A DNA stretch of 64,000 nucleotides from Frigoribacterium sp. PhB116 (GCF_004364285.1 NZ_SOBE01000001.1:248001-312000); one strand, 5' to 3'; positions 20,514 to 29,410 are shown, counted from the stretch's first letter. Translations and numbers: made by a program. The notes: generated from the letters alone by a model not told the origin.

Positions 20514-21836
20514 TCAGTAGGTCGCCAGGAGGTCCCGGAGGACGCGACTGCCAAAGGCTAGTGCGTCGAGCGGGACCCGCTCGTCGACCCCGTGGAACAT
20601 CGCCGGGAAGTCCATGTCCTCCCCCAGACGGAGCGGGGCGAAGCCGTAGCCGGCGATCCCCAGCAGGCTCAGCGCCTTGTTGTCGGTGCCGCCCGACAGC
20701 AGGTACGGCAGCACGGGCGCGCCCGGGTCGTGCCGCTGCAGGGTGTCCGTGATCGCCTCGACGAGGTCGCCGGAGAACGGCGTCTCGAGCCCGATGTCGG
20801 TGTGGACGGTCTCGATCTCGACGTCGTCGCCGACGAGCTCGCGCACCTGGGCGAGGACCGCCTCCTCCTGGCCGGGCATGCAGCGGATGTCGACCCGCGC
20901 CTCCGCCGTGTCGGGGACCACGTTGTGCTTGTAGCCCGCCGTCAGCATCGTCGGGTTCGTCGTCGTGCGGAGCGAGCCGCGGATGAAGCCCTGCGCCGTG
21001 CCGGTGTGCAGCACGAGCTCGTCCGGCGCGGTCTGCGTGACGTCGACGTCGAGGATGCGCGCGACCTCGCGGAGCAGGGCCGTCGTCGTCTCGGTGAGGG
21101 CGATCGGCCACTCCTGGCGGCCGAGCGCGGCGACGGCCTCCGCGAGCCGCGTCACCGCGTTCGCCTTGATCATCTGGGAGCCGTGGCCTGCGGTGCCGCG
21201 GGTGCGGAGGGTGATCCAGATCAGCGCCTTCTCGCCCGTCTGCAGCAGGTACGAGCGACGCCCGTCGATGTAGGTCGAGTAGCCGCCCACCTCGCTGATG
21301 GCCTCCGTGGCCCCCGCGAAGAGCTCGGGGTGCTCCTTCACCAGGAAGTGCGAGCCCAGCACTCCCCCGGCCTCCTCGTCGGCGAAGAAGCCGACGACCA
21401 GGTCGCGGGCGGGGCGCTCGCCGGAGCGGATGATGTCGCCGAGCGACGTCAGCATCATCGCGTCCATGTTCTTCATGTCGACGGCGCCGCGGCCCCACAG
21501 CATGTCGTCCTTGACGACGCCCGCGAACGGGTCGACCGACCAGTTCGCCGGGTCGGCGGGCACGACGTCGAGGTGGCCGTGCACGACGAGGCCGGGCTTG
21601 GCGCGGTCGGCGCCCTCGACCCGGGCGACGACGCTGACGCGCCCCGGCTCGGACTCGAAGAGCTGCGGCTCGAGGTCGAGGGCCCGGAGGGCCTCGGCGA
21701 CGTACCCGGCGGCGTCGGCCTCGCCCTCGGACCGGCCGCCGCCGTAGTTGGAGGTGTCGAAGCGGATCAGGTCGCGCGCGATGACGGCCGTCTCGTCGAG
21801 GTCGTGGTGGTCCGGCTGCGGAGCGCTCGTCGTCAT
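20514..21836 (-). CDS. M20 family metallopeptidase
   Basis: 440 residues from ATG (MTTSAPQPDHHDL). M20 motifs: HGHLDVVPAD (metal His and Asp), WGRGAVDMKN, FFADEEAGG (catalytic and metal Glu pair), and a dimerisation domain from about residue 200 with ALIWITLRTRGTAGHGSQ. A C-terminal metal His lies in MFHGVDERVPL. Most likely a dipeptidase or deacylase; relatives include the M. tuberculosis Rv2141c product in the same chromosomal context. A TACCGT box sits 7 bases before this ATG, favouring it over the GTG nine bases upstream. Confidence 0.91.
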   Translation of the reverse strand: MTTSAPQPDHHDLDETAVIARDLIRFDTSNYGGGRSEGEADAAGYVAEALRALDLEPQLFESEPGRVSVVARVEGADRAKPGLVVHGHLDVVPADPANWSVDPFAGVVKDDMLWGRGAVDMKNMDAMMLTSLGDIIRSGERPARDLVVGFFADEEAGGVLGSHFLVKEHPELFAGATEAISEVGGYSTYIDGRRSYLLQTGEKALIWITLRTRGTAGHGSQMIKANAVTRLAEAVAALGRQEWPIALTETTTALLREVARILDVDVTQTAPDELVLHTGTAQGFIRGSLRTTTNPTMLTAGYKHNVVPDTAEARVDIRCMPGQEEAVLAQVRELVGDDVEIETVHTDIGLETPFSGDLVEAITDTLQRHDPGAPVLPYLLSGGTDNKALSLLGIAGYGFAPLRLGEDMDFPAMFHGVDERVPLDALAFGSRVLRDLLATY

Positions 21837-21843
21837 GCGGTCC

Positions 21844-21849
21844 ACGGTA
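21844..21849 (-). promoter_or_regulatory. -10 element (TACCGT) of a leaderless M20 peptidase promoter
   Basis: Matches the actinobacterial TANNNT pattern, with a 7-nt gap to the chosen ATG. No -35 is evident. Confidence 0.45.
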
Positions 21850-21934
21850 CCCGGCGACCGCCTCCTGCCCGTGGTCAGGAGTGCCTCCGTGGCCGTGCTA
21901 GTGTTTCGTGGTCGGCTTCGGCAGGCACCATCCA

Positions 21935-22019
21935 GTCCGGGTGGCGGAAATGGCAGACGCGCTAGCTTGAGGTGCTAGTGCCCGTATAGGGCGTGGGGGT
22001 TCAAGTCCCCCCTCGGACA
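21935..22019 (+). tRNA. tRNA-Leu (anticodon GAG)
   Basis: 85 nt. The acceptor stem GTCCGGG/CTCGGAC pairs with one G-T wobble, the anticodon stem is CTAGC/GCTAG with loop TTGAGGT (anticodon GAG), the long variable arm has GCCC/GGGC, and the T arm is GGGGG-TTCAAGT-CCCCC. The discriminator is A73. The following bases are CCG, so the CCA end is not encoded. It decodes CUC and CUU. Confidence 0.96.
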
Positions 22020-22049
22020 CCGATCGCAAGTTCCATACCTTGAGATCAC

Positions 22050-22070
22050 GACATTGGTTGAGACAATGTC
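22050..22070 (+). other. 7-bp inverted repeat between tRNA-Leu and its terminator
   Basis: GACATTG - GTTGAGA - CAATGTC, a perfect stem with a 7-nt loop. It may belong to the tRNA 3' trailer; no other function is evident. Confidence 0.5.
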
Positions 22071-22073
22071 AAG

Positions 22074-22101
22074 AAAGGGCCCCGCTTCGGCGGGGCCCTT
22101 T
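22074..22101 (+). terminator. Terminator after tRNA-Leu
   Basis: A perfect 12-bp stem AAAGGGCCCCGC / GCGGGGCCCTTT with a stable TTCG tetraloop, followed by TCCCTTGT. This is the textbook intrinsic form. Confidence 0.9.
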
Positions 22102-22140
22102 CCCTTGTCCCGTCACTGTCGCCGTGAGTGACGGGAGCCG

Positions 22141-22146
22141 TAGGGT
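22141..22146 (+). promoter_or_regulatory. -10 element (TAGGGT) of a leaderless hydrolase promoter
   Basis: TAGGGT lies exactly 6 bases before the ATG at 22153. The same TAGGGT + 6 nt layout occurs before 44207 and 46759. Confidence 0.45.
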
Positions 22147-22152
22147 CGGCTC

Positions 22153-23040
22153 ATGTCGCTCCTCATGGCCGCCACGCGCTCGCTGCTGTACCTGTTCCCC
22201 CGCACGACGCGCAGCGAGCAGAGCGTGCGGCGCGAGATCGCGAAGCGCGGTCCGGAGGCCGCGCCGTTCCCCCGGGTGCTGCACCGCGTCGCCGTCGTGA
22301 CGGAGACGACCGTCGAGGGGCAGCGCGTCGTCCGGATCACCCCGCGTCGGGGCGCGACCGGGGCGCACCTGATCTGGACGTGCGGCGGTGCGTACGTGTA
22401 CCCGGCGCTCCGCACCCACTGGGCCCTGCTCGCCCGTCTGGTCCGCGCCTCCGGCGTGACGGTCACCGTGCCGCTCTACGGGCTCGCGCCCGAGCACGAC
22501 GTCGACGACGCGGTGCGGCTGCTCGACGCCGTGCACGACGGCCTCCGCGCCGAGGGGGCCGACGTCGTCCACCTCGGCGGGGACTCGGCCGGCGGCGCGC
22601 TCGCCCTCGCCCAGGCGATGCGGCACCGCGACACGGGCCGGCCCGCCGCCTCCTCGGTGCTGCTGGTGTCGCCCTGGCTCGACGCGACCCTGAGCGATCC
22701 CGAGGTGCCGTGGCTCGCCGAGCTGGACCCCATGCTCGGACGGGACGGCCTGGTCGTCGCCGGCGCCTGGTGGGCCGGCGACCGTGACCGACGCGACCCG
22801 CTCGTCAGTCCCCTCTTCGGCGACCTCGCCGGGCTCCCGCCCGTCTTCACGTACCAGGGCGACCGCGACCTGTTCGTCGCCGACGCGAAGGAGCTGGCCC
22901 GGCGACTCGCCCGGGTCGACGGGCGTGGCGAGCTGCGCGTCTACCGCGGGGCGTTCCACGTCTTCGTCGGCGCGCCCTGGACGAGGGAGGCGCGGCGCGC
23001 GACCGCGCACCTGGCCGGCGTGCTGCGCGGCCGGCCCTGA
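22153..23040 (+). CDS. Alpha/beta hydrolase, hormone-sensitive lipase-like
   Basis: 295 residues. The nucleophile elbow is GGDSAGGALALA, the acid is in YQGDRDLFV and the catalytic His in YRGAFHVFVG. The oxyanion-hole sequence, normally HGGG in this family, reads WTCGGAYVY, so the His is replaced by Cys. It probably hydrolyses a small acyl ester; the physiological substrate is unknown. The gene stands alone between the tRNA terminator and the aldo/keto reductase and appears to have a leaderless promoter. Confidence 0.87.
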   Translation: MSLLMAATRSLLYLFPRTTRSEQSVRREIAKRGPEAAPFPRVLHRVAVVTETTVEGQRVVRITPRRGATGAHLIWTCGGAYVYPALRTHWALLARLVRASGVTVTVPLYGLAPEHDVDDAVRLLDAVHDGLRAEGADVVHLGGDSAGGALALAQAMRHRDTGRPAASSVLLVSPWLDATLSDPEVPWLAELDPMLGRDGLVVAGAWWAGDRDRRDPLVSPLFGDLAGLPPVFTYQGDRDLFVADAKELARRLARVDGRGELRVYRGAFHVFVGAPWTREARRATAHLAGVLRGRP

Positions 23041-23146
23041 CCTCCGGGTGCCGGCCCGCGCCTCCGTCCGGCCCGCGATCGGCCTAGTCTCGGCGGCGAC
23101 GAGTGAGGGCCCGCACGAGCGCGGGCCGGACGAGAGGACGAACACC

Positions 23147-24124
23147 ATGGAGCACACCAGACTCGGCACGAGCGGCCTGCGGGTCTCGACCGTCATCCTC
23201 GGCTGCATGAGCTTCGGCGTGCCGGCCAGGGGCGCGCACGAGTGGACCCTCGACGAGGAGGCCTCGCGGCCCTTCATCCGGCGGGCCCTGGAGCAGGGCA
23301 TCACGACGTTCGACACCGCCGACGTCTACAGCGACGGCACGAGCGAGGAGATCGTCGGCCGCGCGCTCGCCGACTTCGCCCGGCGGGACGAGGTCGTCAT
23401 CGCCACCAAGGTCAACGGCCGGATGAACGACGGGCCGAACGGCGCGGGGCTGTCGCGGGCTCACGTCATGAGCGCGATCGACGACAGCCTGCGCCGGCTC
23501 GGCACCGACCACGTCGACCTCTACCAGATCCACCGCTGGGACCCGGAGACTCCGATCGAGGAGACGATGGAGGCGCTGCACGACGTCGTGCGCTCCGGCA
23601 AGGCGCGGTACATCGGCGCGTCGAGCATGTGGGCGTGGCAGTTCGCGAAGGCGCAGCACACGGCCGACCTCGGCGGCTGGACCCGCTTCGTCTCGATGCA
23701 GGACCAGTACAGCCTGGTGCAGCGCGAGGAGGAGCGGGAGATGCACCCGCTCTGCCTCGACCAGGGCGTCGGCGTGGTCCCCTGGTCGCCGCTCGCGCGC
23801 GGCAAGCTGACCCGCGACTGGGACGCCACGACCGCGCGCACCGAGACGGACCGCTTCGGCCAGACCCTCTACAAGCAGCAGGAGGACGGCGATCGTCGCG
23901 TCGCCGCGGCCGTGGCGGAGGTGGCGGAGGAACGAGGCGTGTCGCGCGCCCAGGTCGCCCTCGCGTGGGTGCGCCAGCAGGAGGTCGTCTCCGCCCCGAT
24001 CGTCGGAGCGACCAAGATGCAGCACCTGGACGACGCCGTCGCCTCCGCCGACGTCTGGCTGACGGACGACGAGCTCGACCGGCTCGAGACGCCCTACGTG
24101 ACCCGGGAGAACGAGGGGTTCTGA
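23147..24124 (+). CDS. Aldo/keto reductase
   Basis: 325 residues from ATG (MEHTRLGTSGLRVS) with GAGAGGA upstream. AKR tetrad features: DTADVYSDGTSEEIVG (Asp and Tyr), VIATKVNG (Lys) and YQIHRWD (His). The TIM-barrel order continues through GVVPWSPLARGKLTRDW and the cofactor-binding IVGATKMQHLDDAV end. It resembles the NADPH-dependent YajO/IolS group. A 7-bp GC hairpin (23108-23127) just before the ribosome site may terminate the hydrolase transcript. Confidence 0.92.
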   Translation: MEHTRLGTSGLRVSTVILGCMSFGVPARGAHEWTLDEEASRPFIRRALEQGITTFDTADVYSDGTSEEIVGRALADFARRDEVVIATKVNGRMNDGPNGAGLSRAHVMSAIDDSLRRLGTDHVDLYQIHRWDPETPIEETMEALHDVVRSGKARYIGASSMWAWQFAKAQHTADLGGWTRFVSMQDQYSLVQREEEREMHPLCLDQGVGVVPWSPLARGKLTRDWDATTARTETDRFGQTLYKQQEDGDRRVAAAVAEVAEERGVSRAQVALAWVRQQEVVSAPIVGATKMQHLDDAVASADVWLTDDELDRLETPYVTRENEGF

Positions 24125-24146
24125 CCCACGGGGCGCGGCGTCCGTC

Positions 24147-24152
24147 TACTGT
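24147..24152 (+). promoter_or_regulatory. -10-like TACTGT upstream of the small His-rich protein gene
   Basis: A TANNNT match 54 bases before the ATG at 24207, leaving a 5' leader that contains the GGAGG ribosome site. Confidence 0.35.
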
Positions 24153-24206
24153 GAGCCGCACGGGCGGCGAGGACGCCGACCGCCACGACTAACACGGAGG
24201 CACCCC

Positions 24207-24458
24207 ATGGGCACCGAGCACCACGGCACCGACGAGCAGCACGAGCACACCGAGCACACCAGCACGGAGAAGCACGAGCACCACGAGGGCCACGTCGACG
24301 GCGACACGCACGTCTCGCACGACAGCACGACGTCGAGCGAGTCGGACGGCTCGTACGTCGACAGCGACATCCCGGAGGACGGCGGCACGACCGCCGGCCC
24401 CCACGACGGCGAGGCCGACGGCTCGTACACCGACTCGGACGTCCCCTCCGACCGCTGA
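24207..24458 (+). CDS. Small His-rich acidic protein with DGSY-DSD repeats
   Basis: 83 residues with a clear GGAGG site 6 bases before the ATG. The first ~40 residues are rich in His, Glu and Thr (HHGTDEQHEHTEHTSTEKHE); the second half has two near-identical units, DGSYVDSDIPED and DGSYTDSDVPSD. There is no membrane segment and no cysteine. The His/acidic composition suggests metal binding or a disordered protein, but no family is recognised. It has its own promoter-like box and a terminator, so it is a monocistronic unit. Confidence 0.75.
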   Translation: MGTEHHGTDEQHEHTEHTSTEKHEHHEGHVDGDTHVSHDSTTSSESDGSYVDSDIPEDGGTTAGPHDGEADGSYTDSDVPSDR

Positions 24459-24479
24459 CGCAGCTGGTCGCACTCCCCC

Positions 24480-24522
24480 GCACGACGCCCCGCGCCTCCT
24501 CGAGGCCGGGGCGTCGTCGTGC
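24480..24522 (+). terminator. Hairpin terminator after the His-rich protein gene
   Basis: GCACGACGCCCCG pairs with CGGGGCGTCGTCGTGC, with one unpaired triplet on the 3' arm. It starts 22 bases after the stop codon. Confidence 0.7.
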
Positions 24523-24637
24523 CTGCGGGCCACGTCGTGCTCGGCCGTGGTCCCGGCCGGGCATCGCCGAGCCCGGCCCGGCGGCTCGACCCGTGCGCTG
24601 CCCGCAGAGTACGGTCGTCGCAGGGAGGAACACATCC

Positions 24638-26032
24638 ATGACACAGCGAATCATCATCCTCGGCGGCGGTTCCGCCGGGCTCACCGCCGCACTCGAGCTC
24701 CAGAAGCGCCGGCCGCCGCAGAGCGCCAGCATCACGTTGGTCGACCAGTCGCCGTACTACACGTACCAGCCGTTCCTGCCGGAGGTCGCGGGCGGGCACA
24801 TCGCCCCGCGCGACGTGACCGTGCAGCTCCGGAAGGCACTGCGCAAGACGTCCGTGGTCGAGGCCGGGGTCACGGGCCTCGACTCGGCCGCGAAGAAGGT
24901 CACCGTCACCACGGCCGACGGTCGTGACCAGGTGCTGGCCTACGACCAGCTCGTCGTCGCACTCGGCGCCGTCACGCGCACGTTCCCGACGCCCGGCCTC
25001 GCCGAGAACGGCGTCGGCTTCAAGAGCGTGGAGGAGGCGCAGTACGTCCGCGACCGCATCCTCGGGAACATCTCCGAGGCCGCGTCGGTCACCGACGCCG
25101 CGACGCGTCGCAAGCTGCTCACCGTGGTCTTCGTCGGCGGTGGCTACACCGGCGTCGAGGCGATGGCCGAGCTCGACGACGTCGCCAAGGCGGCCGTCGA
25201 CCAGTTCCCGACCCTGTCGCGCGACGAGCTGCGGTTCGTCCTCGTCGAGGCTCTCGACCGCGTCGCGCCCGAGGTCGGCCCTGAGCTCTCGAAGTGGACC
25301 CTGGGCCACCTGCGCGGCCGCGGCATCGACGTGCGCCTCGGCACCACGATGCCCTCGTGCGTCGACGGCGACGTCGTCCTCAGCGACGGCGAGACGATCC
25401 CCGCCGGCACCATCGTCTGGACGGCGGGCGTCAAGCCCAACCCGGTGGTCGCCGACCTCGGCCTGCCGCTCGGCCCGAAGGGCCACGTCAACGTCAGCGC
25501 CACCCTGCAGGTCGAGACCGAGCAGGGCGAGAAGCTCGACGGCGTCTGGGCGCTGGGCGACGTCGCGCAGGTGCCGAACCTGCTCGCCGAGAAGCAGCCT
25601 GCCTACTACCCGCCGAACGCGCAGAACGCCGTCCGCCAGGCGGTCACCGTCGCGGACAACGTGATCGCGGCGCTCTCGGGCGCCCCAGCCTCCGAGTACC
25701 GTCACGAGTCGCTCGGCACGGTCGCGAGCTACGGCATCGGCAAGGGGGCGGGCGTGCTCAAGGGCGTGTCCGTCACGAACGTGCCGGCCTGGCTCGCGCA
25801 CCGCGGGTACCACCTGTACGCGATGCCCACGCTGAACCGCAAGTGGCGCATCCTCACCGGCTGGATCACGAACTTCTTCGGCGGCCGTGACCAGACGCCG
25901 CTCGTCGGCCTGAAGGACCCGCGTGCCGGGTTCCTGAAGGTGACTCCGGTCGTCCAGCCCAAGTCGGACCCCGCGACCGAGACCAAGAGCGCGGTGAAGC
26001 CCGCGACGAAGGCCGGCGCCGCGAAGAAGTAG
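24638..26032 (+). CDS. ndh: Type II NADH dehydrogenase (NDH-2-like FAD oxidoreductase)
   Basis: 464 residues from ATG after GGGAGGA. It has an FAD-binding Rossmann motif IIILGGGSAGLTAALEL at the very N-terminus, a second dinucleotide motif VVFVGGGYTGVEAMAEL near 170, then VWTAGVKPNPV and VWALGDVAQVPN. The C-terminal region has hydrophobic and basic stretches (KWRILTGWITNFFGG) that could attach it to the membrane, then an Ala/Lys-rich tail. It is predicted to pass electrons from NADH to the quinone pool without proton pumping. Monocistronic. Confidence 0.9.
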   Translation: MTQRIIILGGGSAGLTAALELQKRRPPQSASITLVDQSPYYTYQPFLPEVAGGHIAPRDVTVQLRKALRKTSVVEAGVTGLDSAAKKVTVTTADGRDQVLAYDQLVVALGAVTRTFPTPGLAENGVGFKSVEEAQYVRDRILGNISEAASVTDAATRRKLLTVVFVGGGYTGVEAMAELDDVAKAAVDQFPTLSRDELRFVLVEALDRVAPEVGPELSKWTLGHLRGRGIDVRLGTTMPSCVDGDVVLSDGETIPAGTIVWTAGVKPNPVVADLGLPLGPKGHVNVSATLQVETEQGEKLDGVWALGDVAQVPNLLAEKQPAYYPPNAQNAVRQAVTVADNVIAALSGAPASEYRHESLGTVASYGIGKGAGVLKGVSVTNVPAWLAHRGYHLYAMPTLNRKWRILTGWITNFFGGRDQTPLVGLKDPRAGFLKVTPVVQPKSDPATETKSAVKPATKAGAAKK

Positions 26033-26050
26033 CGCGACCGTGCGATCGCA

Positions 26051-26084
26051 GGAGGCGCGTCCCGGGTGACCGGGGCGCGCCTCC
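26051..26084 (+). terminator. Terminator after ndh
   Basis: A long stem: GGAGGCGCG/CGCGCCTCC outside and CCCGG/CCGGG inside, joined by a T-G pair, with a GTGA loop. It begins 19 bases after the stop. The GGAGGCGCG core also forms part of the terminator at 56482. Confidence 0.88.
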
Positions 26085-26156
26085 TTCGTCGTCGCCCCGC
26101 GTCTGCGCTCGTGCACGGTGCCGCCGGACCGTCTCCGGCCGGGTCGTCGGTTCGTG

Positions 26157-26201
26157 TACGCTCACGATCACTGAGGTAAAAGGCGTCGCGCTCTGCGACG
26201 C
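26157..26201 (+). promoter_or_regulatory. Promoter-like box and leader hairpin before the MFS pump
   Basis: TACGCT (26157-26162) fits TANNNT. Downstream, in the presumed leader, GCGTCGC-GCTCT-GCGACGC (26183-26201) forms a perfect 7-bp hairpin 54 bases before the start codon. It could regulate the pump, but no regulator gene is adjacent. Confidence 0.35.
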
Positions 26202-26255
26202 ACCCGCACGCGGCATCGAACGAGTCGCCACTTCTTCCCAGAAGGAGTGCACCCC

Positions 26256-27779
26256 GTGTCCCCCAGTACCTCTGTCTTCCGCGGTCGCCTGCGCGCCGGC
26301 GATGCGCCTCCGCGGCTGTCCGACGCGTGGATCGCCCTGGCCGGGTTGTCCGCGGTGTTCCTGTTCGAGATGCTCGACACCTCGGTCCTCAACGTCGCCC
26401 TGCCGACGATCGGCCGTGAGCTGGGCTCCTCGACGACGGGCCTGCAGTGGGTGTCGGGGGCCTACGCGGTCGCCTTCGGCGGGCTCATGCTGCTCTTCGG
26501 CGCCGTCGCCGACCGGGTGGGGCGACGCCGCGTCATGCTCACGGGCCTCGTGTTGCTGGCCGTGGTGAGCCTCACGACCGTCGCGGTCACGACGACCGAG
26601 CAGCTCGTCGCCGTCCGGGTGCTGACAGGCGTCGCCGCCGCGATGACCACCCCCGGGTCGATGGCGTTGGCGTTCCGGCTGTTCGACGACGAGGGCCTCC
26701 GCGTCCGGGCCCTCACGGTGATCTCGACCGCGGGGCTCGTCGGCCTCGCCGTCGGTCCGACCGTCGGCGGGTTCGTGCTCGCCGTCGCTCCGTGGCAGGT
26801 GCTGCTGCTGGCCGACGTGCCGATCGCCGTACTGGCGTTCGTCGGCATCCGGTGCGGCGTCGCTCGGGACGACGCCGCGGGGCTGCGGCCAGACCCCGTC
26901 GACGTGGGCGGCGCGCTGCTCGGCACCGCGACCGTGGCGGGACTGCTCGTGACGCCGACCGTCCTCGTCGGGCCGGCTACCGCCTCCTCGTGGGGGTGGG
27001 CCGCGGTCGTTCTGACCGTCGCGTGCGGGGCCGGGTTCATCGTGCGCCTGCGGACGGCGCGGCACCCGGTGGTCGACCTGCACCTGCTCTCCCGCCCCCT
27101 GGTGTCGAGCGGCCTCGCGTTCAAGGCCGCGTCGGGCCTCGCCGTCGCCGGGCTGTCGTACCTCGTCACGCTGCAGCTTCAGTTCGTCTGGGGCTGGCCG
27201 CCGGCCCTCGCCGCCGTGGGCACACTGCCGCAGGTCGTCGTGCTCCTGGCCGGGGGGCGCCTCGTGGGGCCGTTCGTGCAGCGGGTCGGCCTCGGCCGGG
27301 CGGCGTGGGTCAGCGCGGCCGCGGTCGTGTCCGGCCTCGCGGTCTTCGGTGCCCTGAGCCGTCACGGCTACGTCTGGGTGCTCGTCGCTCTCGTGCTCGT
27401 CGGCGCGGGCATGCGCGTCGTCGGCGTCGTGGCCGGAGCCTCCGTGCTGACGGGGCTGCCGTCGGACCGCACCTCGGTGGGCGCCGCCCTCGTCGACACC
27501 TCGAGCGAGCTCGCAGGAGGTGCGGCGGTCGCCGCGGCCGGGACGATCGTCGCCGCGATGGTCACCGGGAGCATCGCGACGAGCACCTGGACGGCCGTGC
27601 GCTTCGAGACGTTCCAGGACGCGCTGACGGTGGCCGGCCTCGGCCTCGCCGCCGTCGCCGCAGTGCTCGTCGTGGTCGGGATGCTCCGGGCACGAACCGC
27701 CGACCTGGCCCCCAGCACCACTGCACCTGCCCCCTCGACCACTTCCACCCCCACCACCCAGGAGCCTTCTCGTGCCTGA
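26256..27779 (+). CDS. MFS drug efflux transporter, DHA2 (EmrB/QacA) type
   Basis: 507 residues from GTG at 26256, which sits 7 bases after AGAAGGAG; a GTG nine bases earlier overlaps that site and is less likely. About 14 hydrophobic segments. Motif C-like GLAVGPTVGG and the motif A region LFGAVADRVGRRRVML are present, and LFEMLDTSVLNVALPTIGREL is the motif D1 signature of the 14-helix family. Probably exports a toxic compound by proton antiport. It overlaps the next gene by 8 bases, so the pump and an esterase-like enzyme are made together. Confidence 0.92.
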   Translation: MSPSTSVFRGRLRAGDAPPRLSDAWIALAGLSAVFLFEMLDTSVLNVALPTIGRELGSSTTGLQWVSGAYAVAFGGLMLLFGAVADRVGRRRVMLTGLVLLAVVSLTTVAVTTTEQLVAVRVLTGVAAAMTTPGSMALAFRLFDDEGLRVRALTVISTAGLVGLAVGPTVGGFVLAVAPWQVLLLADVPIAVLAFVGIRCGVARDDAAGLRPDPVDVGGALLGTATVAGLLVTPTVLVGPATASSWGWAAVVLTVACGAGFIVRLRTARHPVVDLHLLSRPLVSSGLAFKAASGLAVAGLSYLVTLQLQFVWGWPPALAAVGTLPQVVVLLAGGRLVGPFVQRVGLGRAAWVSAAAVVSGLAVFGALSRHGYVWVLVALVLVGAGMRVVGVVAGASVLTGLPSDRTSVGAALVDTSSELAGGAAVAAAGTIVAAMVTGSIATSTWTAVRFETFQDALTVAGLGLAAVAAVLVVVGMLRARTADLAPSTTAPAPSTTSTPTTQEPSRA

Positions 27780-28752
27780 CATCACCGCCCTGCCCCGCCC
27801 GCCGTTCGACCCCGAGTTCGCGCCGTTCCTGGAGGCGATGGACGCCCGCGGCCGCTTCCGCCTCGAGACCGCGATGCTGCCGCGGATGCGACAGCTGGAC
27901 ATGACGGAGGCGCAGCTCGACGAAGGACTGCGCGCCCGCGGTCTCGAGAGGCGCAGCGTCACCGTTCCCGGGCACCTCGGCGACCCGATCGCCCTCGCGG
28001 TCGTGCAGCGCATCGGCCGCACCGGAACCGCGGCCTGCGCCTACGCGATCCACGGCGGCGGAATGATGTTCGGCCACCACCTCGGCAACCTCGACTCGTA
28101 CGACGACTGGCTGTTCGTGCACGACGCCGTCCTGGTCAGCCCCGACTACCGTCTCGCCCCGGAGCACCCCGACCCGTACCCGGTCGAGGACTGCTACGCC
28201 GGCCTCGTCTGGGTCGCCGAGCACGCCGACGAGCTCGGCGTCGACCCGGGGCAGGTCATCGTCGTCGGCCAGAGTGCCGGGGCCGGACTCGCAGCCGGCA
28301 CGGCGCTCCTCGCCCGCGACCGACAGGGGCCGTCCCTCGTCGGGCAGGTGCTCGTGAGCCCCATGCTCGACGATCGCGACGCCACCCTCTCCGCCCGTCA
28401 GTACGACGGCGTGGGCGTCGCCGACCGAGAGATGACCCGGTTCGGCTGGGACGCCTACCTCGGCGACCGCCGCGGCGGTGACGACGTGTCGATCTACGCC
28501 GCTCCCGGCCGCGCGACGGACCTCGCGGGTCTTCCGCCGGCGTACGTCGACTGCGGCAGCGCCGAGGTGTTCCGTGACGAGACCGTCGCCTGGGCCAGCG
28601 CACTCTGGGCGGCCGGCGTGCAGGCGGAGCTGCACGTGTGGCCGGGGGCGTTCCACGGGTCGGCGAGCATGATGCCGGGAGCGACCCTGTCGCGCCGGGC
28701 CGTCACCGCGCTGTGCGAGTGGACCGGGCGCCTCCTCGATCCCACACCCTGA
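27772..28752 (+). CDS. Alpha/beta hydrolase, hormone-sensitive lipase-like
   Basis: 326 residues, GTG start inside the MFS gene. HSL signatures: HGGGMMFG oxyanion loop, nucleophile elbow VVGQSAGAGLAAG, and the catalytic His in WPGAFHGSASM. An Asp is near VDCGSAEVFRDE. Its coupling to a drug-type pump suggests joint handling of an ester or acylated compound, which is inference only. Confidence 0.9.
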   Translation: MPDITALPRPPFDPEFAPFLEAMDARGRFRLETAMLPRMRQLDMTEAQLDEGLRARGLERRSVTVPGHLGDPIALAVVQRIGRTGTAACAYAIHGGGMMFGHHLGNLDSYDDWLFVHDAVLVSPDYRLAPEHPDPYPVEDCYAGLVWVAEHADELGVDPGQVIVVGQSAGAGLAAGTALLARDRQGPSLVGQVLVSPMLDDRDATLSARQYDGVGVADREMTRFGWDAYLGDRRGGDDVSIYAAPGRATDLAGLPPAYVDCGSAEVFRDETVAWASALWAAGVQAELHVWPGAFHGSASMMPGATLSRRAVTALCEWTGRLLDPTP

Positions 28753-28926
28753 CGGGATCCCGGGGCGGGCAGGTGGATCGCCCGCTCCGGGCCCGCCCCT
28801 GGAGGACTCGACCCAGGGTCCCGACCACGAGACCCTAGGACGATCCGTCAGCCGTGACCCATCGACGAACTCCCGGACCGGCCCGACCGTCGACGAGTCG
28901 GGGCCAGTACGCTCGACACCCCTCGA

Positions 28927-29331
28927 TCACGTTCTCCAGGACACGGAGCGGGTGTGCCCGTTCGATGACGGACCGCCCTCGACCGTGTGCCGCTGAGCTC
29001 GCAGGACAAGCGTGCTCGTCACGACGAGGAAGAGCGACACCGCCAGCGTGAGGTGGGCCGCGGGGTTGATCCCGACCTCGAGGAGCCATCCACCCCACCA
29101 CGAGGTGAGCTCGTCGTCCAGGCCCCGGACGAAGGAGTACGTCCGGATCTGGATGATCGAGCTGACGGCGATCTGGAGCAGGGTCAGAGCCGCGAAGCTG
29201 AGTCGAAGCGCGAGCTGGTCTGCCAGGGGTCGTCGTCGGGCGGCGAAGACGAGCACCAGGAGGGCGACGCAGCTGACGACGGTCGTGCCGAGCGACTCGG
29301 GCACCCCAGGACGCGGAGTCGTGATCGCCAC
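28927..29331 (-). CDS. Small membrane protein, unknown function
   Basis: 134 residues, GTG start. Three hydrophobic segments (about residues 14-31, 42-65 and 88-110) are separated by charged loops (AARRRPLADQ, RTYSFVRGLDDELTSWWGG). No family is recognised. It lies alone at the left edge of the accessory region, and copy 1 of the 72-bp repeat is upstream of its start. Confidence 0.6.
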   Translation of the reverse strand: MAITTPRPGVPESLGTTVVSCVALLVLVFAARRRPLADQLALRLSFAALTLLQIAVSSIIQIRTYSFVRGLDDELTSWWGGWLLEVGINPAAHLTLAVSLFLVVTSTLVLRAQRHTVEGGPSSNGHTRSVSWRT

Positions 29332-29410
29332 GAGTGAGTTGTAGCGGTCCGGAACTCATCTCGGTGACGGTGCCGTGAACGGGCAGCTAGATGCAGCGGC
29401 AGCTTGCGGC

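Noticed and set aside
21935-22101. tRNA-Leu as an attachment site for the accessory region
   Set aside because: No integrase follows and no duplicated tRNA 3' end was noticed; the next genes look core-like.
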